Shown one piece after another: positions 57,569 through 64,000 of a stretch of 64,000 nt of DNA. The notes below the pieces were generated by a model, which searched no databases, was not told the DNA's origin, and saw nothing but the letters and a program-made list of their open reading frames with translations. The DNA comes from an uncultured Pelagibacteraceae bacterium. GTDB lineage: Bacteria; Pseudomonadota; Alphaproteobacteria; Pelagibacterales; Pelagibacteraceae. Each line of letters starts with the position of its first letter. Positions within the stretch are counted from its first letter, which is position 1. Location of the stretch: positions 62,001 to 126,000 of the forward strand of contig CACMIX010000001.1 of NCBI GenBank assembly GCA_902613855.1, read 5' to 3'. The position numbers and the translations under genes were made by a program.

Positions 57569-58935
57569 GAAAAAATTTAAATGTTATTGCTGCTTATAGC
57601 ATCATGATGGTTTTAATTATACTTGTTGGTATTTTTCAATCTTGGAATATCGCACTATCAATTTTCAATATGTGTTTAATCTCAGCTGTAATGACAATGG
57701 GTGCAAACATTCAGTGGGGGTATGCAGGATTAATTAATTTTGGAATTATGGGATATACTGCCCTTGGTGGATTAGCTGCAGTTTTAATTTCTGTTGATCC
57801 AGTTCAAGAGGCCTGGAGTGCAGGGGGTTTTGATATTTTGATGTGCCTATGGCTAATTATAGCATTGGTATTAATTATTCGATTTATTTTAAAAAATTTT
57901 CAAAAGTCAAAGGTGAGAACCTATAGCATTGCTGCTCTTATAATATCAGGAATTATATTAATAAGACTCACAGCTGAACCTGGTATTGAAGCAATTGAAG
58001 ACATCAATCCAGCCAAAACAGGTTTTCTTGGTGGATTTGGATTACCAATTATTTTTTCTTGGATTGTTGGTGCTTTTTTTGCAGGAGGTTTGGCGTTTAT
58101 AGTTGGAAAAGTAGCCTTAGGCTTGAGAGCAGACTATTTAGCAATCGCTACTCTTTTAATATCAGAAATTGTTATAGCAATTATAAAACATGAGGATTGG
58201 TTAACTAGAGGTGTTAAAAATGTAATTGGACTTAAAAGACCAGCCCCTTACGAGGTAGATCTTCAAACAACGGATTGGTTTATAAATTTGGTTGAAAAAT
58301 TTAATTTTGGAAAATTAGAATTAATTTCTAATTTATCTGATCGACAAGCTGCATTAAACCAACTTGTAATTGAAGGCTCGTCTGTATTTGTAAAACTTTG
58401 TTATTCAGGATTATTTTTGACAGTAGTAATTATTTTATTAATCCTAACTCAAAAAGCTCTGTATTCTCCATGGGGTAGAATGATGAGAGCTATCAGAGAT
58501 AATGAGGAAGCAGCAAACGCCATGGGAAAGAATGTTGTTAAACAGCATTTATTAATTTTTATTTTAGGCTCAGCAATTGTTGGAATTGCAGGTGCAATGT
58601 TAGTGACACAAGATGGATTATTTACCCCAGGAAGTTATAGACCTATGAGATATACTTTTTTAATTTGGGTTATGGTTATTGTAGGAGGAAGTGGAAATAA
58701 TTTTGGAGCTATATTGGGTGGTTTTGCGGTTTGGTTCTTATGGATAGAGGCTGCTCCAATTGCATTATTCTTAATAAACTTTTTTACTGCAGGAATGTCA
58801 GAAACTCATGCTCTAAAACTTCACTTAATAGAGAGTGTACCTTACTTTAGATTTTTAATGATGGGCTTAGGTTTGTTGCTGATAATGAGGTATAGACCTA
58901 AGGGTATACTTCCTGAAAAAATAGAAATAAAATAA
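57565..58935 (+). CDS. livM: Liv-type ABC transporter permease LivM (system 2), enlarged
   Basis: This is the second membrane subunit of system 2. At 456 residues it is about 100 longer than the system 1 LivM. The extra length includes an additional hydrophobic pair near residues 90-135 and a polar insertion (about 215-275, VIGLKRPAPYEVDL to SDRQAALNQ) that would form a large extracytoplasmic or interfacial loop. The core GLRADYLAIATLLISEI and the ATPase-contact loop RAIRDNEEAANAMGKNV are conserved, as is the C-terminal RYRPKGILPEK. The start is a GTG that overlaps the livH stop. Confidence 0.92.
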   Translation: MRKNLNVIAAYSIMMVLIILVGIFQSWNIALSIFNMCLISAVMTMGANIQWGYAGLINFGIMGYTALGGLAAVLISVDPVQEAWSAGGFDILMCLWLIIALVLIIRFILKNFQKSKVRTYSIAALIISGIILIRLTAEPGIEAIEDINPAKTGFLGGFGLPIIFSWIVGAFFAGGLAFIVGKVALGLRADYLAIATLLISEIVIAIIKHEDWLTRGVKNVIGLKRPAPYEVDLQTTDWFINLVEKFNFGKLELISNLSDRQAALNQLVIEGSSVFVKLCYSGLFLTVVIILLILTQKALYSPWGRMMRAIRDNEEAANAMGKNVVKQHLLIFILGSAIVGIAGAMLVTQDGLFTPGSYRPMRYTFLIWVMVIVGGSGNNFGAILGGFAVWFLWIEAAPIALFLINFFTAGMSETHALKLHLIESVPYFRFLMMGLGLLLIMRYRPKGILPEKIEIK

Positions 58936-58941
58936 GTTATT

Positions 58942-59010
58942 ATGAAATATATTATATTAGGTGCTGCAATTGCTTGGGCCATGTACATGGCAGATAAGTA
59001 TATGTTTTAA
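58942..59010 (+). CDS. possible 22-residue membrane micro-protein
   Basis: An ATG 6 nt after the livM stop opens a 22-codon frame, MKYIILGAAIAWAMYMADKYMF, that ends in TAA at 59008-59010, directly before the shared terminator. It would form one short hydrophobic helix with a charged end. The spacing and position inside the transcription unit fit a real small gene at the end of the operon. There is no clear Shine-Dalgarno sequence, and such a short frame can occur by chance. Function is unknown. Confidence 0.4.
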   Translation: MKYIILGAAIAWAMYMADKYMF

Positions 59011-59046
59011 AAAAAACCCCAATAACTTTAGCTATCGGGGTTTTTT
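59011..59046. terminator. bidirectional intrinsic terminator
   Basis: AAAAAACCCC (59011-59020) pairs with GGGGTTTTTT (59037-59046), with a further ATA/TAT pairing inside after one mismatch. The A run on one side and T run on the other allow it to end transcription from both directions. It lies between the plus-strand liv system 2 operon and the convergent minus-strand binding protein gene. Confidence 0.88.
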
Positions 59047-59057
59047 ATAGGTAAAAA

Positions 59058-60248
59058 TTATCTTTGTTTTTTAGTTTTAAACTTTCCACCTTTAATTTCT
59101 TGTTCTAGAAAAGAACCTTCAGCTTCACCAACTGCAGTAAAAGTTACTCCGGTTGCACCTTCGTAATTAATCTTTTTACCTTTAGCTAGTAAATCTAAAC
59201 CTTTTTTTAGCTCACCAGGATAAATTTTAGTTCCTGGTGCATTAGCTACGTCCATTACATTTTTTGCAATAGAACCTCTGTCAGCTGAATTCCCAGCTTG
59301 CATAGCTAAAACGATTAAAGCTGCTGCATCGTATGACTCACCTGTGTAAGGTCCAGAAGAGTCTATACCACTTGCTTTTGCAACATCAGCAAAAACACCA
59401 GCACCTTTTCCAGTAGAACCAGGCATAGATCCAAATGATTTACTTAAATCTTTTCCAAATGCATCAACCAAAGATTGACCGATCATACCATCAGATAAAA
59501 TAAATTTATCAAATGCTCCAGAGTCTAAAGAAGCTTGGATAATTCCTTTTCCACCTTGGTCAAGATATCCAATCACAGCTACAGCATCACCACCAGCTGA
59601 AGCAAGTGTTGCAACTTCTGATGAATAGTCAGCTTTACCATCTTCGTGTGCAGTTACTGTTGTTACTTTAATTCCATGAGCTTTAACAGCTGCTTCGTAT
59701 ACGTCAGCTAAGCCTTTTCCATAGTCATTGTTAGTATAAGTAATAGCTACACTTTTAACTTTTCGATCTTTTGTAATATCTGCAAGAATTTGACCACCTC
59801 TAGCATCAGATGGAGCAGTTCTAAAGAAGTATCCATTGTCATCTAGAGTTGTTAATCCTGGAGATGTTGCTGAAGGTGAGATCATTACTACACCGTTTGG
59901 TACAGCAACGTTTGATGCAATAGCACCTGTTACACCTGAACAATCAGCTCCCATAATAGCTGCCACACCTTGTGAAATAATTCCTTCAGCTGCTGCAGTT
60001 GCTGCTGCTGAGTCAACACAAGTTGAGTCTGCTCTTACAGGTTCAATTTTTTTTCCACCTAATAGCGAACCCGAGTCAGAAGCTTCTTTGAATGCAAGCT
60101 CTGCTGATGCTGCCATTGCTGGTGTAAGAGATTCAATAGGACCTGTGAATCCTAAGATAATCCCCATCTTGATAGCATGTCCGTCTGCCATTACATTTGA
60201 TCCAAAACTAGAAACAAACATAAACACAGCGATAAATAGTTTTCTCAT
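59058..60248 (-). CDS. ABC transporter periplasmic binding protein, Liv/HAAT type (system 2)
   Basis: This is a type 1 periplasmic binding protein of 396 residues. The signal peptide covers about residues 1-21 (LFIAVFMFVSSFGSNVMA), followed by IKMGIILGFTGPIESLTP and the typical PVRADSTCVDSAAA region. It is convergent with the liv system 2 operon, whose four genes lack their own binding protein, so it most likely serves that importer. It is also downstream of the minus-strand ALDH, hydrolase, DUF1185 and luciferase-like genes, which suggests that its ligand may be the substrate of that pathway. The ribosome site is good (AGAGGAAGATAATG). Ligand unknown. Confidence 0.88.
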   Translation of the reverse strand: MRKLFIAVFMFVSSFGSNVMADGHAIKMGIILGFTGPIESLTPAMAASAELAFKEASDSGSLLGGKKIEPVRADSTCVDSAAATAAAEGIISQGVAAIMGADCSGVTGAIASNVAVPNGVVMISPSATSPGLTTLDDNGYFFRTAPSDARGGQILADITKDRKVKSVAITYTNNDYGKGLADVYEAAVKAHGIKVTTVTAHEDGKADYSSEVATLASAGGDAVAVIGYLDQGGKGIIQASLDSGAFDKFILSDGMIGQSLVDAFGKDLSKSFGSMPGSTGKGAGVFADVAKASGIDSSGPYTGESYDAAALIVLAMQAGNSADRGSIAKNVMDVANAPGTKIYPGELKKGLDLLAKGKKINYEGATGVTFTAVGEAEGSFLEQEIKGGKFKTKKQR

Positions 60249-60302
60249 TATCTTCCTCTATATTGTTAACAATTTATAAAAGCTAATTTAATTATGAATA
60301 AT

Positions 60303-60314
60303 TTGAATATTCAA
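60303..60314. promoter_or_regulatory. 12-bp perfect palindrome upstream of the system 2 binding protein gene
   Basis: TTGAATATTCAA lies in the 112-nt gap between the ALDH gene and the binding protein gene, about 55 nt before the binding protein start. Read on the minus strand, its TTGAAT half could also serve as a -35 with TTAAAT 17 nt downstream as -10. It may be an operator overlapping a promoter for the binding protein. A 12-bp AT-rich palindrome can arise by chance in such DNA. Confidence 0.35.
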
Positions 60315-60360
60315 TGACTAAATTACTATATTTTAAAGCAGTTTATCGCAGGAAAATGAT

Positions 60361-61842
60361 TTATCTAATTGAGAATGGATCTAATGATGGTTCATCAGAT
60401 GTATAAAACCAAGTTGTTTTTACTCTTGTGTAATCTTTAATCGAATCGAGCCCTGCTTCTTTGCCGTAGCCACTATCTTTGATACCTCCAAATGGAGCTG
60501 AAGGTGAGATTAATCTATAAGTATTAACAAAAGTAATTCCAGCTCTAATTGCTTTAGAAACACGCATTCCTCTTGATAAATTGTTTGTGTAAACACCTGA
60601 GGATAATCCATATTGATTATCGTTCATTTTGTTAATTACTTCATCTTCTGTATCAAATTTCATTACTGATAATACAGGTCCAAATAATTCATTTTCAGCT
60701 GTAGGCAGATTATGATTATCGCATTCAATAATTGTTGGTGGAAAGTAATATCCTTTGTTAGAAAATGAGTCTCTCTTACCACCACATTTAATCTTTCCAC
60801 CTTGATCAATTGTATCTTTTATATTTTTCTCAATTGTTTCTAATTGTTTAAAACTACTTAAAGGACCCATCTCTGTATCTAGATCCATTGGAGCGCCTAT
60901 TTTTATTTTGGAGGCTCTGCTAGAAAGTTTATCTAGAAATTCATTATAAATTCCTTTTTGGATATAAAGTCTTGAACCTGCAATACAACTTTGTCCACTT
61001 GCTCCAAATATTCCAGCGGTTATTCCGTTAATTGCATTTTCTTGTTCAGCATCATCAAATACAGCAACTGGACTTTTTCCTCCAAGCTCTAAACTTACTT
61101 CTGAGAGATTTTCTGCTGAATTTTTAATTATACGTCTTGCAGTTTCAGGTCCTCCAGTAAATGCAATTTTTTCCACAAGATCATGTGATGTCAAAGTTTT
61201 ACCACAAGGATCACCAAATCCTGTAATTACATTAACCACTCCTTTTGGTATTCCGGTTTGTTCAATTAACTTTGCAAACTCAAATAAAACTGCAGGGGCT
61301 AATTCTGATGATTTTATAACAACAGTATTTCCCATTGCAAGAGCAGGCGCTAATTTAGTTGCTGTCAAAAACATTTGAGAATTCCATGGAATAATTGCAG
61401 CAATAACTCCAATAGGTATTCTTGTTGTTATCGCTTGTACATTAGGTTTGTCTATTGGAAGAACTGTACCCTCAACTTTATCAGCTAAACCTGCATAATA
61501 ATCATAGTATTCTGCAATATAATTTGCTTGTTGTTTTGTTTCTCTAAAAAGTTTTCCAGTATCAATTGTTTCTATTTCACCTAGCATCTCAGCATTTTTT
61601 CTTAACTGATCACCAATTGCTCTTAAAAATTTAGCTCTATCTCTTGGAAGTAATTTTGGCCATTCACCTTCAAATGCTTTTTGTGCAGCCTTAACAGCTC
61701 TGTCAACATCCTTTGCGCTTGCTTCAGGGGCAATTGCCCACGGTTCATTGTTTTCAGGGTTTAAGGTCTCAAAAGTTTTTTTACTTTCAGAGTCTACCCA
61801 CTCTCCATCGATAAACATTTTATATTTTTTAAGTTCAGGCAT
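60361..61842 (-). CDS. NAD(P)-dependent aldehyde dehydrogenase
   Basis: This enzyme oxidises an aldehyde to the acid. The catalytic Cys is in FGASGQSCIAGSRLY, the general-base Glu in SLELGGKSPVAVFDD, and the cofactor motif in FTGGPETARRI. IPWNSQMFLTATKLAPALAMGN is the conserved Asn-containing segment. The length of 493 is standard. It resembles the broad betaine/4-guanidinobutyraldehyde or hydroxymuconic-semialdehyde dehydrogenase group, so the substrate is not clear. Its start overlaps the hydrolase gene by 8 nt, placing it at the end of the LLM-DUF1185-hydrolase-ALDH unit. Confidence 0.93.
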   Translation of the reverse strand: MPELKKYKMFIDGEWVDSESKKTFETLNPENNEPWAIAPEASAKDVDRAVKAAQKAFEGEWPKLLPRDRAKFLRAIGDQLRKNAEMLGEIETIDTGKLFRETKQQANYIAEYYDYYAGLADKVEGTVLPIDKPNVQAITTRIPIGVIAAIIPWNSQMFLTATKLAPALAMGNTVVIKSSELAPAVLFEFAKLIEQTGIPKGVVNVITGFGDPCGKTLTSHDLVEKIAFTGGPETARRIIKNSAENLSEVSLELGGKSPVAVFDDAEQENAINGITAGIFGASGQSCIAGSRLYIQKGIYNEFLDKLSSRASKIKIGAPMDLDTEMGPLSSFKQLETIEKNIKDTIDQGGKIKCGGKRDSFSNKGYYFPPTIIECDNHNLPTAENELFGPVLSVMKFDTEDEVINKMNDNQYGLSSGVYTNNLSRGMRVSKAIRAGITFVNTYRLISPSAPFGGIKDSGYGKEAGLDSIKDYTRVKTTWFYTSDEPSLDPFSIR

Positions 61843-62620
61843 TATTTAAATGTTTCATTATTGCATTATTTACTTCATCTGCATATTCAATAGTAGTGAA
61901 GTGTTTCCCGTTTTTAATTTCCAAATATTGTGAATTTTGAATATCTTTATTTAAATTTTTAGACATATTTGGAGTAGACCCTGTATCTTCTGAACCTGCA
62001 ATTATTAAGGTATTAGTTTTTATTTTTTTTACTTTTTCTGGGCTATCTTGATAATTTGCAAATAAATCGTAAGCTTTAATAAAATTCTCTTGGTCAACTC
62101 CATCTTTGTTGAGAGTTATCAGGAATTCCTCATATAGATCAGGATTTTTTTTAAGATAGTCGTCAGAGAACCATCTTTTCATTGCCATTTTGGAAATAGG
62201 CATATTTCTTTTTGCTAAATTTACCCTATCAATTACTTTTTGTCTTTCATCGTTTGACCTTTTGTAAGTTGCAGAGATTAACGTTAGAGAATTCAAATAT
62301 TTTTCATAGTTTGCAGCAAACTCAAGTGCAACTAATGCTCCAATAGAAAAACCAATTAAATGAAATTTATCTATTTTCAAATTCTCAATCAAAACTAATA
62401 ATTGGCTAGCAAGTTTTTTCATTGTTAGTATATTTTCACTAAAAGGGGTTTTACCGTGGCCTAGTAGATCATATGTTACAAAAGAGTTATTTTTAAAAAA
62501 ATCAATTTGGGGTTTCCACATTGATTGATTTAATCCAAGTCCGTGTATAAAAATTATTGGAACTGAATTTTTATTATTAAAATAATAATGATTTTGACTT
62601 CTATCAAAATTATAAGACAT
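61835..62620 (-). CDS. alpha/beta hydrolase (RutD/enol-lactonase-like)
   Basis: The 261-residue protein has the alpha/beta hydrolase pattern: oxyanion loop FIHGLGLNQSMW, DLLGHGKT, nucleophile Ser92 in GFSIGALVALE, an acid in AGSEDTGSTP (about residue 215) and the catalytic His in NGKHFTTIE. It is similar in size and motif layout to 3-oxoadipate enol-lactonases and to RutD of the pyrimidine pathway. It lies 3 nt after the DUF1185 gene and overlaps the ALDH gene by 8 nt. It probably cleaves a lactone, amide or carbamate intermediate of the pathway; the exact substrate is unknown. Confidence 0.85.
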   Translation of the reverse strand: MSYNFDRSQNHYYFNNKNSVPIIFIHGLGLNQSMWKPQIDFFKNNSFVTYDLLGHGKTPFSENILTMKKLASQLLVLIENLKIDKFHLIGFSIGALVALEFAANYEKYLNSLTLISATYKRSNDERQKVIDRVNLAKRNMPISKMAMKRWFSDDYLKKNPDLYEEFLITLNKDGVDQENFIKAYDLFANYQDSPEKVKKIKTNTLIIAGSEDTGSTPNMSKNLNKDIQNSQYLEIKNGKHFTTIEYADEVNNAIMKHLNNA

Positions 62621-62623
62621 TTT

Positions 62624-63208
62624 TTAATTTTTAATGCCCATCTCTTTCATATCCTGGTATCTATCACCCGTTCTTGCATGCGCTCTTCCACTTGAAGCGC
62701 CTCCTATAGCTATCACAACTTCGTCATCAAATGGTGCGTCGTGAATCGTGAACTCATGAGTTAAGTAGTATGGTCTTAAACCAGAATCTGTTTTGTGCAT
62801 CATTGGGATTGATATTTTTGAACCAGCTGGCCCCCTTGTATTTGTAAAACTTAAATAAGATGTACCACCTACAGCATCTCTAAATTTATTCCCAAATCTT
62901 AATGTATGTATAAATGCTGATGCATGCTCTATCTCTCCATTTAATCCAACAACTCCAGCTTTTCCATATGCAAGTATTTTATCAGGAGACTCCATCTCTT
63001 TAATTAATTCAGGCACAAGCAAATCCCCAAGTTTAGGAGCTAAATCTAAAATAGTTGGTCTAAGGTCTTCAACAAATCCTTGCCCGTGCCATGGATTTTT
63101 AAAAACTGCAGCTACAGAAACTAATAAAACTGGCTCCTTAGCTTTTTTTCCACCCTCAATAAAAGTTTTGTCAACAAATTTTGTAAACTTTCTTATTTCT
63201 AAATTCAT
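62624..63208 (-). CDS. DUF1185 ('amino acid synthesis') family protein
   Basis: The 194-residue protein matches the DUF1185/PF06684 family by the segments FKNPWHGQGFVEDLRP, LAYGKAGVVGLNGEIEHASAFIH and the C-terminal IAIGGASSGRAHARTGDRYQDM. The structures described for this family have a chorismate-mutase-like fold related in shape to YjgF/RutC proteins; the family's name reflects an old guess, and its reaction is not established. It is transcribed between the luciferase-like gene (1-nt overlap) and the alpha/beta hydrolase (3-nt gap), so a role in handling or hydrolysing the monooxygenase product is a fair inference. Confidence 0.8.
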   Translation of the reverse strand: MNLEIRKFTKFVDKTFIEGGKKAKEPVLLVSVAAVFKNPWHGQGFVEDLRPTILDLAPKLGDLLVPELIKEMESPDKILAYGKAGVVGLNGEIEHASAFIHTLRFGNKFRDAVGGTSYLSFTNTRGPAGSKISIPMMHKTDSGLRPYYLTHEFTIHDAPFDDEVVIAIGGASSGRAHARTGDRYQDMKEMGIKN

Positions 63209-64000
63209 TAACTTGCTTTTTCTATATTAGAACTGTCTAAATTTATTTTTGGAATTACTTCATCATTAAATAATTTAATACTTCTCATACAAGCTTCATG
63301 GTTTATTCCAGGAAAGTTAGACCAAACTTGAAGATTTTGTAAATTTAACTCTGATTTTAGTTCGTTAATTTTATTAACAACATACTCTGGAGTACCAAAC
63401 AATAAATTTCTTTTATGTAAAAATTCATAATTTAATAAATCTAATTTATGCTTTGTTTCTGGCAATTCTTCACCTGGGTCCATATGATTTCCCAATCCAC
63501 GCCAATGACAAACCCATTTCATATAATTTATAATATGTTCACCTGCTAATTTTTCGGCTTCTTCCATTGTTTCTGCAACAAACATATCTCGAACTAAAGA
63601 TATGCCTTCACCTAAAGGAACTTCTCTGTTCTCTGCTTTTGACTTTGCATGTTGGAATATCTCAAATCTTTTCTTAAGAGCCTTAACAGTAGGTATCCAC
63701 ATAATAGTGTTCAAACCATTTTGTGCAGCCCATTCAATTGATCTTGCTCCATCTACTACTTGCCAAATTGGTGGATGTGGGCTTTGTTTAGGTTTTGGAA
63801 CTACACTTATTTTTTTCATCTCGTTTGTTTTAATATCTACAAATTCTTTGTTTGGAGGACTCATATCGTGTTGCCAAACAAAATTTGGTGATGGATAAGT
63901 ATAGAATTCACCTTTATGACTAAAAAATTCTTCAGTCCATGCTTTTTTCATTATTGTGAGAGACTCTTCAAATAGTCTAAAATTTTTTGCTTGGTCTTTT
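63208..64000 (-). CDS. luciferase-like (LLM) flavin-dependent monooxygenase, C-terminal part
   Basis: The frame is open to the window edge, so the N-terminus lies outside. An internal Met at 63951 is not the start: the upstream codons read KDQAKNFRLFEESLTI, which continue the family pattern into MKKAWTEEFFSHKGEFY. VVPKPKQSPHPPIWQVV and WAAQNGLNTIMW are typical LLM segments, as is the late LLFGTPEYVVNKINEL. Such enzymes use reduced flavin and oxygen to open rings or remove groups (RutA, nitrilotriacetate and alkanesulfonate monooxygenases belong here). It overlaps the DUF1185 gene by one base. The substrate is unknown and a flavin reductase is not visible in the window. Confidence 0.85.
   Translation of the reverse strand, partial: KDQAKNFRLFEESLTIMKKAWTEEFFSHKGEFYTYPSPNFVWQHDMSPPNKEFVDIKTNEMKKISVVPKPKQSPHPPIWQVVDGARSIEWAAQNGLNTIMWIPTVKALKKRFEIFQHAKSKAENREVPLGEGISLVRDMFVAETMEEAEKLAGEHIINYMKWVCHWRGLGNHMDPGEELPETKHKLDLLNYEFLHKRNLLFGTPEYVVNKINELKSELNLQNLQVWSNFPGINHEACMRSIKLFNDEVIPKINLDSSNIEKAS

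Overview
This window looks like a piece of a SAR11-clade alphaproteobacterial chromosome ('Candidatus Pelagibacter' type). The reasons are the strongly AT-rich sequence (also in third codon positions), very tight packing with many start/stop overlaps of 1-20 nt, almost no intergenic DNA, a circularly permuted two-piece tmRNA of the alphaproteobacterial kind, and gene orders typical of alphaproteobacteria (cpoB-tilS-ftsH-folP-glmM; hflK-hflC-DUF2065-degP; mreBCD-mrdA-rodA). The species call is inference from these traits; no database search was possible. No insertion sequence, prophage, integrase or CRISPR array was seen.

1-31 kb is core housekeeping. It starts with the 3' end of cpoB, then tilS, ftsH, folP, glmM, thiD and purA on the plus strand. 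rpoH and rluD follow on the minus strand, then a tRNA-Arg(TCG), an ABC-2 exporter pair and a Sua5-type tsaC. xseB-ispA-dxs (isoprenoid precursors), aroC, pdxH, ispB, an S49 peptidase, glyQS and ppdK come next. A minus-strand permuted tmRNA lies between ppdK and thyX. Then come an Mrp-family ATPase, hflKC with a small membrane protein, degP and miaA.

31-42 kb holds branched-chain amino acid synthesis (ilvB-ilvH-ilvC, leuA), followed without a gap by the cell-shape operon mreB-mreC-mreD-mrdA-rodA.

42-64 kb is nutrient uptake and catabolism. A five-gene plus-strand run encodes a DadA-like flavin oxidase, an EamA transporter, a 2-hydroxyacid dehydrogenase, a histone-deacetylase-fold hydrolase and msrB. 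Glutaredoxin and a DUF2805-type protein are on the minus strand. A LysE/RhtB transporter sits behind a hairpin that contains its ribosome binding site. Two complete branched-chain/polar amino acid (Liv/HAAT) ABC transporters follow. They enclose azlCD (amino acid exporter), a GlaH/CsiD glutarate hydroxylase and a ProC-like reductase. The second transporter's binding protein lies on the opposite strand, downstream of an ALDH, an alpha/beta hydrolase, a DUF1185 protein and a luciferase-like monooxygenase that runs off the window end.

The best candidate for an undescribed system is that last minus-strand set (about 59.0-64.0 kb). Its enzyme types parallel the Rut pyrimidine-degradation pathway without being Rut, and it comes with its own binding protein facing a matching set of permeases and ATPases. 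Other points of interest are the tmRNA (11-nt spacer, short tag, non-canonical T loop, promoter inside thyX territory), the ribosome-site-sequestering hairpin before the LysE gene, and GlaH without its usual L-2-hydroxyglutarate oxidase.
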